From positions 82,922,862 to 82,986,861 of the forward strand of contig NC_080584.1 of NCBI RefSeq assembly GCF_029962835.1: a stretch of DNA of 64,000 nucleotides, in the 5' to 3' direction. The notes below the pieces were generated by a model that saw only the letters and a program-made list of their open reading frames with translations, did not search any database and had not been told where the DNA came from. How positions within the stretch are numbered: the first letter of the stretch is position 1; each line of letters opens with the position of its first letter. The translations under genes and the position numbers were made by a program. Of this stretch, positions 23,213 through 34,140 are shown one piece after another. The stretch comes from Magnolia sinica. Taxonomy: Eukaryota; Streptophyta; Magnoliopsida; Magnoliales; Magnoliaceae.

Positions 23213-23933
23213 GGTGTGTTCGTGTGGCATAGTTTTGTGTACCCCCACCATGATGTATGTGTTACATCCACACCATCCATCATTAATCTTGAGTGATCAT
23301 TTTACGAAATGAGATAAAAAATAAGATGGATCCAAACCATAAATGGACCACACCACACAAATCAATTGAATTGAACACCTGCTATTGCAAGATTTTTTGG
23401 GGCCAATGAAGTGTTGGATCTTCCTCATTTTTATACAAGCGATAACATGTGAAATCTCATATCCGAAGTCTATCCAGATTCTATAAAACCCATAGGTAAG
23501 ACCTCCATACTCGAACCTTGCAAAGGGTTGAGAAAAGAGAATATAATTTTTTAAGTGCTTGGTTGATACATGTGAAGGCACATATTCAAAGTCTATTCAG
23601 ATCCAGTGAAACCTATAACTAAAACATCCACACCTAAAATTCACGGAGGGGTTGAGAAGAGAAACTTAATAATTATATGTAAACCATTCATAAACCTCAT
23701 ACAACGTAATTGTGTCTATATATTGATCAGAGTTACCACTAGCCAAAATGAAGGTTCCAAAATTCAAGATTGGCTAGAATTTGTAGAATCGCTTAGAGAT
23801 CGCGAAAATTGAAGAATTCCTGACTCAAGTGAATCTTAAATAGGTTTGTGCTATGAATTTTGGGTAAGGATCTCGATTACAGAAAAGAAAAAGGAAGAGA
23901 TTAGGCATCCTTTTACCACTCCTGTCAGACACG
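23213..23933. other. MITE fragment, then unassigned non-coding
   Basis: 23225-23420 keeps the left half of a main-family MITE. 23420-23933 has two diverged direct repeats around 'gtctattcagattc.a.aaaacc' and 'gggttgagaa.agaga' (about 23468 and 23591) but no gene. Confidence 0.5.
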
Positions 23934-24241
23934 GTCTCTATTAGGGGTGCACATAGAATCGGTAAAACCGATAAACTAGATCGGAACTGACCAAACCATA
24001 CCGGTTTTAAAGTGTAATGGTTCCGGTTCCGGTTCCAAAAATCAAAGAACCGATTAGTTCAGTTAGGTTCTCAGTTTAGGGTTATGTATAATTGAACCGA
24101 ATCGTGGAACCAAATCATGGAATTGATCTTGAAACCGAACCTGGAACTGGACCATATATAAAAATAAAAATAAATAAATAAAAAATCTTAACTCTTCATT
24201 CTCTTCACACCGCCCCTGCTACAGTACTTCCCCCCATTTTA

Positions 24242-24275
<34 letters not shown>

Positions 24276-24311
24276 GACATCCACCTTCCACACACCAGCC
24301 ACCGCTTGACA

Positions 24312-24342
<31 letters not shown>

Positions 24343-24379
24343 AGACATCCACCTTCCACACACCAGCCACCGCTTGACG

Positions 24380-24434
<55 letters not shown>

Positions 24435-24626
24435 ATTATAAAAAGGCCTAGAACCGTAGAACCAATCTGAAACCGAATCGGTTTTTACGGTCTGGTTCCA
24501 GTTTGGTTCTAGGGTGCAAACAGTCTGGTTCCGGTTTTAATTTTCCTGGAACTATAGGAAATTTTCAGTTTTGATTTCACCCCAAAACTAGACTAAACCA
24601 ACCAGTGTGCACCCCCAGTCTTTATT
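23934..24626. mobile_element. hAT-like non-autonomous element with internal CT minisatellite
   Basis: The element runs 23943-24617, starting AGGGGTGCACA and ending GTGCACCCCCA. Flanks GTCTCTATT (23934-23942) and GTCTTTATT (24618-24626) match at 8 of 9 positions, consistent with an 8-bp hAT duplication. The interior has 'ccggttccggtt' words and inverted 'aaccgaa' words as in many plant hAT MITEs. In the middle a 69-bp unit (CT run plus 'agacatccaccttccacac') is repeated twice (24272 and 24341), followed by a third CT run to 24432. Confidence 0.75.
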
Positions 24627-25340
24627 TTGCCAAACTATATGCTTTTAGAAGGGATTGAAAAAACTTCCAGTAAATGCACTAAGTTTAATTTAATTGTTTA
24701 AACTATAAAAGATAGATGGAAAAAGAAATGAAAATGGTAAAAAATTAATTTTTGAGGAAAGTAAGGAAAAGAAAAAGAATATAGAGTTTTTTGTTACTCT
24801 TTCAAGTCACATTTTCTAATAAAGAATATTCACAAGAGAGGCAATTGCGGAGCATACTTTCCGTGATGTTAGATCAAAGCCTACTTCCTCAGGGTTCAAA
24901 GTAGAGGATTTGAAAGAGGGTTAGAATATACAGAATAGAAGTAAATAGATTGATAATCTATATTTGATTCGGTAAATACTAATAATAAAAGGTTAGAGTT
25001 CAATCCACACAGTAGAGATTGAACTCCAACTATTAAAAACTTTGAGAAGCAGAAGTTTTGGATCAATATGATATTTGTGTTTTCCCTTCATCCAGGTCTA
25101 TACGGCCTTATGAACAGGTTGGAGGGCAGATAAACATGACGGTGGCCCCTAGGAAGTTTTCAACGGTGAGTTTCACTATCACCGCTGCTTCCTGTGGTGT
25201 GGTCCACTTACCATTAGACCTACCTAAATTTTAGACTCATACTCAAAATGATCTGAAAAAAGGGATGGAAGGCGTGGATAAAACCTATACATCACGTTGG
25301 GCCCCACATAGCCCTGCTGGACGGGCAGGAGGCAATCTGC
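24627..25340. repeat. Unassigned AT-rich DNA and a MITE half
   Basis: 24627-24990 shows no feature. 25000-25320 has main-family MITE blocks ending 'catcacgttgggccccacatagccctg'. Confidence 0.5.
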
Positions 25341-25610
25341 TTTCAAAAATCACGGCCATTTAAAATATTCCTAGGTTTATTTTGGTCAACCAGAGAAACT
25401 TACCGGCGCCGAATCTGAGAAACGTCCTCGCCGCCGCATCGGTCGTCGAATATCCCATCTCTCTCTCTCTCTCTCTCTGGAAATCGTCCTGCGAGGTACG
25501 CTTTATAAAGTGCAGTGGCCGCGAGTGCACTTTCCACCGGACGCAGATTGCCTACTCACGCTACTAATAGCGAGTCGCTACTGGACTGTGCTCTCGGCAC
25601 TTTCCACCAA
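25341..25610 (+). other. GC-rich island with CT run and donor-like site; possible captured leader exon
   Basis: This short segment is clearly GC-richer than its flanks ('cctcgccgccgcatcggtcgtcg', 'gtggccgcgagtgcac'), has a (CT)n tract at about 25459-25480 and a donor-like 'gcgaggtacgc' at about 25490. Such composition is typical of plant 5' leaders. An open frame from 25382 to 25567 has no recognisable product. No downstream exon is evident. Confidence 0.2.
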
Positions 25611-25716
25611 GTTTTTTTTTTTTTTTTTTTTCTAACGGTAATCACTACTGATTTCATGTGGTATGGTCCAACTAAAACTTAAATCTACTTCATTTTGAGC
25701 TCACACAGTAAAATAA

Positions 25717-25777
<61 letters not shown>

Positions 25778-25972
25778 CCGGATCCTCTCCTTGCAAGAAA
25801 ATCATTCTTTTTGCAAACTAATTGGACGACATCATGGCATACTTCATTTAACACAGCAATGTTTACAATGTTAGTGGTGAGGCAGATCATTTTGATACAA
25901 TAAAGTAAGATTTTCCTATCATGGCAAGAAGAGAATCCAGATTTATCTTCATTGCCGGGTCACGAAACCATA
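25611..25972. repeat. Poly-T, partial MITE and (AT)n run
   Basis: 25612-25632 is a T run, 25640-25715 a MITE remnant, 25719-25775 a pure (AT)n microsatellite; the rest is unassigned. Confidence 0.6.
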
Positions 25973-26162
25973 TTTAATAGGTGTTCTTTTTTTTCTTTTT
26001 TTTTTTAAATAATATTGTTATTACACCCACTGCCAATTAACACTTAAGTGTTAGCCACCCCCACTAGGGAATTGATACCAGGACATCAGTGCTGAAATGA
26101 GGTATCTTCCGCGCGCTCAGTCTACCACTTGAGCTATGGATCAAGGTGGACATTCAATAGGT
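25973..26162 (-). mobile_element. tRNA-derived SINE
   Basis: On the minus strand a 170-bp unit (26152 to 25983) begins with a tRNA-like head: an A box TAGCTCAAGTGG (26136-26125) and a B box GGTATCAATTCC (26079-26068), the internal promoter elements of RNA polymerase III. It ends in an A-rich tail (the T-rich run from 25983 on the plus strand). Flanks 'tttaataggt' (25973-25982) and 'ttcaataggt' (26153-26162) match at 9 of 10, the variable-length duplication expected of LINE-mediated insertion. The B box differs from the GGTTCGA consensus, so it is probably no longer active. Confidence 0.8.
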
Positions 26163-26251
26163 TAGTAGACAATCTGCACCCCTTTCCACCAATTGCAACG
26201 CTAACACGCCGGCATACCTGTATGAGGTGGTGATGATACTGTTTGAATGGT

Positions 26252-26754
26252 GCGTGTCTACAGTTGTACATGATCCAAATCAAGTCAAGGTTGACCCAGA
26301 TCAACTTGGCTTGGCCAACAAGCTACCCTACCTCAAACTCAGGTTCAACTCGGTCCTCAAGCTTGATTGGCTAGCTTGGCTTGGCTCAGTTAGCAGCTGG
26401 AGCCAAGTTCGAGGTCGATCTTTCGGTCGAATTTGAGTTCAAATTGAGTTTGAGCTGAGTTGGAGTTTAGATTGTAGAATTTTAATGTATATAATATATA
26501 ATTTATTTAACTATAAATATTTACAAAATATTTAAATTAAGTGAACCCGATTCAAGTCGAATCAATTCGAACGGAGTCAAGTTCCGAATCGGGTTGAGTC
26601 GAGCTCGATCTATCTTGCACTAGGCTTGAAATTTTTTCGAGCTCAAAATATTAGCTTGAACTCAGTTCCATACCGATTCAAATCGACCTTTTCCAAGTCA
26701 AGTCGAGCAAGTTAATCGAGCTAACATGATTTGTGTACAGCTCTAAGCGTGACT
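26252..26754. mobile_element. hAT-like MITE rich in TCGAGC words
   Basis: Element 26260-26746. GCGTGTCT (26252-26259) and GCGTGACT (26747-26754) flank it, a 7/8 match. Ends are a short imperfect inverted repeat (acagttgtaca / tgtacagctctaa). The interior is composed of 'cgagctcgat', 'aagtcgaatcaattcgaa' and similar near-palindromic words. No coding content is credible. Confidence 0.65.
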
Positions 26755-27480
26755 CATAAGATCCCCAGTTCAATCTCAGAAACCTAGATGAAGAGGCAAT
26801 ACTAATATCAGCTTGATCTGAAACTTTTTGTGGCCCACAAGAAGTTTTCAATGGTCAATCGCTGTTGTTTCTTGTGGTATGGTCCGCTAGAGATTTAGAT
26901 CTGCTTTATTTTTTAGATCATGTTCTAAAATAAGCTGTTAAAATGGATGGACAACATTGATACAAGGCACATACATTACTGTGGCCCCACAGCCAGGGAT
27001 CCAACGTATGCAACCAGTTTGAATGACAAAGCTTTGATGCTCAGGGAGTGTGATGGATGATACGTAGGCAGCTAGAAATTACTTGGAATTTTCATACGTG
27101 GAGTGCAAGTAATTCAAAATAGACCATCCAACTATGGGCACCATCTAATATGTTATGAACCAAAAATTACTTTTATCTAGTAAAGTCATTATCAGACTGC
27201 TGGATATCTGTTGGGCAGTAAAAATGAAAAGCGTCCCATGGTCATATTTAAATATTTAAAAAATCCGTCCCAGAATCAGAGAATAGGATTTTTCAATATA
27301 TCTCATTTTCAGAATGGAACTTTAAAGCAGTGGTTTTTGCAATTAGTTGATATATTCTGCATTTAGCATCTTACGCACCAGTGTATCAAGCATCATGTGC
27401 AGTCAGAGCATCATATAACTCATGTTATAATATGGTAGAACAATAATATCTAATGAGACGCTATTTCCCTAAACACTTCC
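26755..27480. other. MITE fragment and unassigned non-coding DNA
   Basis: 26765-27000 carries a partial main-family MITE ending 'cattactgtggccccacag'. 27000-27480 contains no recognisable feature. Confidence 0.5.
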
Positions 27481-29814
27481 CCGCAACAATAAGCACTGTG
27501 GGGCTGATGGGGATGCATGTGTAACATCTACTTTGTCCATCAGTCTCGTCAGCTGACGGCAGTCAGAAAACTAAAGTTGCCCACACCATAAGAAATAATG
27601 GAATACAAGAGCTCATCATCGAAGCCTTCCTATGACCATCCTGATGTTGTGGCTCCTAAGAAGTTTTGAATGGTGGATGTCAATGCCCCTACTATTTTCT
27701 ATGGTGGAGTCCACTTGAACTTTAGATCTATCTCATTATTTTTCTCTTGCCATAAAACGAACTCTCTAAATGGATGAACGGTATAGATACAACACATGTA
27801 TCATGGTAGGTCCACAGAGCTTGGTGATGTCACTTCATATCATGGTGGGGTGCCCTTGGAAAGTAAGAAAACTTCGGGAGGAAGAAATGCGAAAAACTAG
27901 AATCAGTCCGTACTATTAGAAAGTAAGAAAGGACGGGGATTAGATGCTTGAGTAGCGATTAGGCTATGAAGTGACGTAACCAAGATACGTGGGCTCTACT
28001 AATGATGTATGTGTTGCATCCACACCGCCCATCCATTTTGAGATATCATTTTAGGGCAGGAACCAAAAAATGAGACCGCTGAAAATATGTAGTGGACCCA
28101 CCGTAGAAAACAGCGGGGAGAGTGATTCCCACCATTGAAACTATCAAAAGGCCCACCGTAGTGTTTATTTGAAATCCAACCTGTTCAAAAGTTGAAAAAG
28201 ACCCGAAATAAGTTAAAACACAAATATCAGCCTCATCTGAGACTTCAGGAGGAAGTAATGCGAAAGGCCAGCACCAGTATGTACGGTTAGGAAGTAAGAA
28301 GGGGAAGCGAATTGGCTTGTCTACCACACATCAACAATATAACCATACGGCTGATGTAGATACGTGCCGTGTGAAGACGAGCGCCGACGCTCTCGAGCTT
28401 GAGTTGCACGAACAGTTCAAAGGAGATCAAAGTTATATGCCCCAATGATGTATTTATTATATATACACTGTTTATCCATTCTTCTAGATCATTTTTTACC
28501 ATTAGACAAAAATAAATCATATCCAACGCTTAAGTAAACCACACCAAAGATAACAGCAGGAATAATGATTTTCACCGTTCAAAAATTCATAGGGCCCACC
28601 ATAATGTTTATTTTTCATCCAATCCATTAATAAGGTCATGAATACATGGACGAATAGGAAAAACAAATTTTATACTGATCTGAAACTTTTGTGACCACTG
28701 AAAGGGTTTCAATGGTTAATGTTCAATCCCCCACAATGCTTTCATAGTGTGGTCTAATTGATCTTTAGATCTGTCTTATTTTTCAGCTCATGCCTTAAGA
28801 TGAGCTCACCAAATGAATAAACAGTTTAGATATAACACATATCTCATAATAGGACCCATAGAACTTACTGATGCCAATACACCAGCGATATAGCCGGTGT
28901 GTGGTACACCAGCCAATCCGGTTCTGTAAGGAAGAGCAGCATGGTGGCCTCGGGAAGAGGCATAGTCATATATAGAGCTGAGCATCGGACCGAGTCGAAT
29001 CGGATTGGGTCCAACTCGACCATGTCCGTGTTTTGCATGAACTGACCCGAACTCGGACAGATCCGGGATCGAGTCTGGGCCATCTTACCCGATCCGACCC
29101 TACCACATGCTTCCCTGGACCGATCCGAGTCCTACTCAGTCAGGAAAATCGAGTCAGATCGGATTGGGCAAGGTTCGGATCTTTTATTTCCTTCAACGGT
29201 GTAGAAATCATTATTATCAGTGTTTCGTATGGTGCGATCTACTTGATTATTAAATTTACTTAAAATTTAGTATCAACCTCTAAAATGATCTGAAAAAACT
29301 GATGAACGGTGCGGATAAACCAAAAAAATTCAAGATGGACCCACATAATTTACTCAGCAGGATAAAAACGTAAAGGTATACAGCGGAAGCGGATTGCGTA
29401 CTGAGTAACTCAATACCCTTAGCGTACTGAGTAAACTCTTTGGGGTCCACAATTATTTATTTATTTTATCAAGTCCGTTCATCCATATTAAAGGATAAAT
29501 CTAGGGTTTGAGACCAAAAATTAAGTATATCCAAAGCTCAGGTGGACCACACCACATGAAACAGTTTCATTGAACCTCTACCATTGAAAAATTCTTAGAG
29601 GCCACGGAAGTTTTGGATCAAGCTGATGTTTGTGTTTTATCTTCATGTATTCTTTGTGATCATATTAACAACTTTGATGAAAAATAAACATTACTGTGGG
29701 CCCTAGGAAGGTTCAACGGTGGAAATCATTATTCCACACTCTTTCCTGTGGCATGGTCCACTTGAGTTTTGGATTTACTTCAATTTTGGCATCAATGCCT
29801 GAAATTATTCAACA
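27481..29814. repeat. Run of degenerate main-family MITEs
   Basis: At least five partial copies: about 27490-27850, 27965-28250, 28372-28930, 29180-29350 and 29410-29800. The copy from 28372 begins with the same 'gttcaaaggagatcaaagtta' end as the composite at 20190. 28975-29180 is another GATCCGA-rich block. 29815-29905 has two copies of a 'ctgaaattgtcatgaatcaaca' repeat. Confidence 0.65.
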
Positions 29815-30693
29815 TGGAACCAAGTTCTGAAATTGTCATGAATCAACAAGGAACCGAATCCTGAAATTGTCATGAATCAACATGGAACATCTGAAACGGA
29901 ATGATTTTCACAAATCAGGGCTGAAAAAAGAAGAAGAAGAAGAAAACGATTTGATTTCTTCATTACAGTGAATGGCAAAAACTAATCTATTTGTTGCTAG
30001 TTATAACTCTAGTGAATTTTGGAATGTGTCTCTCAATCATTATGTTTTCCTTCCTAATCTCTTCTAAGTGAAAGTTTTGAAAATAATCATTATGTTTTCC
30101 GTCCTAATCTCTTCCTAATCTTTTTAAAAAAATTCCCATTACTTTGTGCATTTAAGCTTCAACCTTGTCTACTTTTGGGTAATACAAGAGTATATATCTG
30201 TACTATTCTATTGTCTAGGTATCGTTAAAGAAGGTGCATCTACCAAACATGCTAGGCATAAATTTTAATGAGAATGTCTCAAGGACAACCTGTTCTACCA
30301 CAATTTACAGTCCACCTAGTGAATGACTTCTGACCCATTATTTGTGTGTGACATCCAACCCTGCCAATAGATTGGTAACACCACAAGGATCGCTTTGTGT
30401 AAAAACCAACCTCCTACACTCATCAGGTGGGCCACACCATCGAAAACAAAATATGAGTGTGGCTCACATGATGATTAGATGTGGCTGTGGTCTTCATGAA
30501 AGGTTGGAAGATATTCAATGGGTGGACAGTTACTCATGGTCCAACCAGTCGTACATGAGACCTAGATTTTAATTTAAGTCATCTCTCTTTTTTTCTGACT
30601 GGAGTCTACACAGGTGGGTTACATGTCTATAACCTTGTTCGAAATGAACTCTTGTATCTAGTCCCGTCCAATCAAGGCAACAGGAATTCCAAA

Positions 30694-31256
30694 TGTTGCA
30701 AGGAAATGATGGAAGACATGAAAAGGGAAATGATGGAATAGAGGCAAGAGCAGATGGATAAAATGCAGGAAGTAATTAAAAACAAGATGGAAGAGATGAA
30801 AAGGGAAACGATGGAAGAGATGCAAGAGCAGATGGATAAAATGCAGGAAGTAATTAAAAACAAGATGGAAGAGATGGAAAAGAAGATGGATAGAATGCAG
30901 GAAGAAATAAATAACATCTTTTTTTTCTTTTCTTTTTTTAAATTTGTTTTCTTTTTTTACAGACCCCACACACTCACGCTAGTGGAATTTCACTACCTAT
31001 GGGTACTCGAACCCTTGACCGGGTCTTGAAACTCCTGAGAGTCTACCACCCGAGCAAGAGTAAGGACCCGGGAAAAGAAATAAATACCATCAATTACCAT
31101 AACAAGATAATCCTCGAGCATACTAAGCGATGTGAATCTCCTGGTGGAAACATTCCACTTATCAGCCTAACACAGTTGTCAGCACAACCCGCACCACGTG
31201 ATTGCATTATCAGCTTATCACAGTTGTCAGCTTCCACCACACAACGCGGCTGTTGA
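30694..31256 (+). pseudogene. Coiled-coil gene fragment, copy 1, split by a SINE
   Basis: The frame encodes a Met/Glu/Lys-rich coiled coil (EMMEDMKREMME, then two tandem repeats of 26 residues built on DKMQEVIKNKMEEMKRETMEEMQEQ), followed by INNI, then a SINE, then a continuation (NYHNKIILEHTKRCESPGG) parallel to the paralogue at 61399-61725. A stop ('atggaatag' at 30733-30741) and the SINE break it. I do not recognise the protein. The coiled-coil DNA repeat has period 78 bp (30751 and 30829). Confidence 0.5.
30904..31091 (-). mobile_element. tRNA-derived SINE within the coiled-coil fragment
   Basis: Element 30919-31076, minus strand. A box TTGCTCGGGTGG (31057-31046) and B box GGTTCGAGTACC (31013-31002) are near consensus; an A-rich tail of about 40 nt follows. 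The flanks 'gaaataaataacatc' (30904-30918) and 'gaaataaataccatc' (31077-31091) match at 14 of 15. The paralogue at 61495-61509 has the same target once, without the element, and is therefore an empty site. The head differs from the SINE at 25983, so it is probably a different subfamily. Confidence 0.88.
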
Positions 31257-31545
31257 ATTCGGAACCTGCCGACTACCACTACCAGCTACAATGCTGCTGC
31301 ACTGCCTCTTCCCAGTTGCTGCCCTGTCCGGAGCTGCAGACCAACAACCCGTCACCACCCAAATCCTCTACAACCGCCCTCTTAATTTTGTATTCCTCTC
31401 TCTTCTTTTTCTTCAAAGTCTCTGCCGGGCCACCGAGTTGCCCACTGAAACTTCTGTCTGCCTGATCCTCAACCAATGCATGCCGGATCCGGATCCAAAC
31501 CTGCCCACCTCCATCAAGGGTGGTGATTTCTTGGATGTCTGATAG
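31140..31545 (+). other. GC-richer segment in duplication copy 1, possible gene remnant
   Basis: Open over 114 codons (31198-31542) with 'cagttgtcagc' repeated twice near 31165 and 31221. Its end ('tcaagggtggtgatttcttggatgtctgatag') parallels the end of the 61.4 kb frame, so it likely includes the decayed 3' coding end of that gene. The first 250 bp have no counterpart there. Product unknown. Confidence 0.3.
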
Positions 31546-32340
31546 TTACTAAGCTTGTTTGGTATTACTTTTAGGAACTGTAGAGTTGATTTTAAAAAGA
31601 TTAATGAGTTTCTTTTGTAATAATGGAATCATGTTTCTTTTCTTTTTTTTTTAAGTGTAATTTGTTTTTGTTTTGGATAATATTATATTACACGAGACTG
31701 AGTAACTCGTGGAGATTTGTTGCACTAGGCTGAGTTAGTTGTGCATATTAAGTTAGACCATCAGTTGTCCATTGATTTCAACGTTGTGGCCCACGTCCTG
31801 ATGAGCAGATTGTCCCTGATTTTGGTGCTGGGTAATTATCTTTATGTTGGGTTGTAAAGTTTACAAGGCATCGATCTAGCTCCTATATATACAAGTGGCA
31901 TGAATGATTACAGTATGACAAGTTATCATGCCTCCATTTTGGTCAACTCATCAGTGGACTATATTGGTCTGTTGAATGTGAGCCATTGATTGTTTTCATA
32001 CTGCCCATTTTGTTTGACCATGGAGCCACTTGATACAGGTCGTGAAATTACTACTCAGGAAACTATCGATGATTAATTAGCGGGTGTTTCTAGAGAGGTT
32101 TGATAGAATACAAAGTTCATATGTACATGACATTAAGCAATAGGATACATCGAGGGAATATTTTCATTTACAGTTGAGGTCATCTTTCAATAATCGAGCA
32201 TTTATACAATGGACCTCAATATTGATGTTGATATGTAAAAAAAAAAAAAAAAAAAACCCTTATAAGTTGGAATATTTCAACCCTTTGATCATTTGGCTCT
32301 TTTTCTTTAGTGCATGACATTAGAGGGCATTAGGAGGTAT

Positions 32341-32590
32341 GGCATTACATTTAACCCATAAAAATTCCATTTGATGTTTGATAACAACAAGAAGGATTCG
32401 ATTAATCCAGTATCACATATTCCAATGCTAACGAGGAATATTGCATAATTTTTAGTGAATTTTAAAATCTATTATCAATGTGCGCCCCACCTAGATGCAT
32501 ATGTTTTATCTATGTCATCCATGCGTAAGTAACTTTTACACGTGATATTCAAGCTACACATGTTCACAAGTGACCAAACTCAATTGTAAA
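32341..32590. other. Unassigned non-coding DNA leading into the satellite array
   Basis: The last 90 bp ('caagctacacatgttcacaagtgaccaaactca') resemble the end of the tandem unit, so the array is embedded in a longer ancestral repeat. Confidence 0.5.
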
Positions 32591-33900
32591 ATGTGGTATG
32601 TTGATTACAATTCCATGGTTGACCAAAAGCAGACTTCACAAAATAGGGTATATTTGTAGAGGGATGAATTTGATCCCAAACATGGGAGAACCACATATTC
32701 CAATGCCAAAGGTGAATGTTGCGGGATTTCAATGGATTTTGACATCCACTATAGTTGTTGTCCCTACGTTAATGATGCACATGCATCCATATGTGCCTTT
32801 TACACACATGACTTTCAAGCTACACAGGCTCACAAATATGTGGTATGTTGATTACAATTCTAAGGTTGACCAAAAGCAGACTTCACAAAATAGGGTATAT
32901 TTGTAAAGGAATGAATTTGTTCCCAAACATGGGAGAACCACATATTCCAATGCCAAAGGTGAATGTTGCGGGATTTGGATGGATTTTGACATCCACTACA
33001 GTTGTTGTCCCTACGTTAATGATGCACATGCATCCATATGTGCCTTTTACACACATGAGTTTCAAGCTACACTGGCTCACAAATATGAGGCATGTTGATT
33101 ACAATTCCATGGTTGACTAAAAGCAGACTTCACAAAATAGGGTATATTTGTAGAGGGAAGAATTTGATCCCAAACATGGGAGAACCACATATTCCAATGC
33201 CAAAGGTGAATGTTGTGGGATTTCGATGGATTTTGACATCCACTACTGTTATTGTCCCTACGTTAATGATGCACATGCATCCATATGTGCCTTTTACACA
33301 CAACTTTCAAGCTACATAGGCTCACAAATATGTGGTATGTTGATTACAATTCCATGGTTAACCAAAAGTAGACTTCACAACATAGGGTATATTTATAGAG
33401 GGATGAATTTGATCCCAAACATGGGAGAACCACATATTCCAGTGCCAAAGGTGAATGTTGTGGGATTTCGATAGATTTTGACATCCACTACAGTTGTTGT
33501 CCCTACATTAATAATGCACATGCATCCATATGTGCCTTTACACACATGACTTTCAAGCTACACAGGCTCACAAATATGTATGTTGATTACAATTCCATGG
33601 TTGACCAAAAATAGACTTCACAAAATAGGGTATATTTGTAGAGGGATGAATTTGATCCCAAACATGGGAGAACCACATATTCCAATGCCAAAGGTGAATG
33701 TTGTGGGATTTCGATGGATTTTGACATCCACTACAGTTGTTGTCCCTACGTTAATGATGCACATGCATCCATATGTGCCTTTTACACACATGACTTTCAA
33801 GCTACATATAGGCTCACAAGTGACCAAACTCAATTATAAAATGTGGTCCGTTGATTACAATTTCATGGTCCATCAAACACAAACTTTACATAATATAGTG
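32591..33900 (+). repeat. Satellite-like tandem array, unit about 247 bp, five copies plus a partial
   Basis: Units start 'atgtggtatgttgattacaattc' at about 32591, 32838, 33085, 33330 and 33573, with a degenerate sixth at 33840. Periods are 247, 247, about 245 and 243. Copies differ by few bases and 1-4 bp indels. Each unit carries an open stretch of about 80 codons, but because 247 is not a multiple of three the frame shifts from unit to unit, so coding is unlikely. 'ccctacgttaatgatgcacatgcatccatatgtgcc' is the best conserved block. Confidence 0.9.
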
Positions 33901-34140
33901 TATTTCTCAATGCATGAATTTGATCCCAAACATGAGATTTCTCAATGGATGAATTTGATTCCAAACATGAGATTGGACAATGAAATACCATGGTATTTCT
34001 ACACATGCAATCATTGTACAATAAATAATGTTAATCCCATCTATTACACTTCCATCCTGTTTAATACAGCTGTCCAAATGGGCCCTTAAGATTTTCTCGT
34101 ATAGATATATACTTGCCTTTGTGTGTATGGACCATAAACC
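33901..34140. other. Degenerate end of the satellite array and unassigned DNA
   Basis: 'gatttctcaatg.atgaatttgat.ccaaacatga' is repeated (33910 and 33938). No gene seen. Confidence 0.5.

Larger units (their letters stand above)
29815..32340 (+). repeat. Copy 1 of a dispersed duplication (paralogue near 60.5-62.0 kb)
   Basis: Long stretches match 60530-61990 in the same order: 'gtgtctctcaatcatt', 'cccattactttgtgcat...cttgtctacttttgggtaatac', 'ctattgtctaggtat', 'gcataaatttt', the coiled-coil coding block, 'caagggtg.tg.tttcttggatg' and a tail of 'gtgtaatttgtttt'. Copy 1 differs by a SINE insertion (30919-31076) and by extra GC-rich DNA at about 31140-31400. 32213-32340 also matches 18903-19020. 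Which copy is ancestral cannot be told here. Confidence 0.7.

Noticed and set aside
26068..26136. Possible tRNA gene on the minus strand
   Set aside because: Has A and B boxes but no clover-leaf closure; ends in an A-rich tail with flanking duplication, so a SINE.
30658..30969. Leu/His/Phe-rich minus-strand ORFs resembling a membrane protein
   Set aside because: Antisense of the Met/Glu/Lys coiled-coil repeat, which explains the hydrophobic pattern.
32598..34089. Several similar 80-170 codon ORFs (MLITIPWLTK...)
   Set aside because: They are readings of the 247-bp tandem unit whose period is not a multiple of three; the frame changes from unit to unit.
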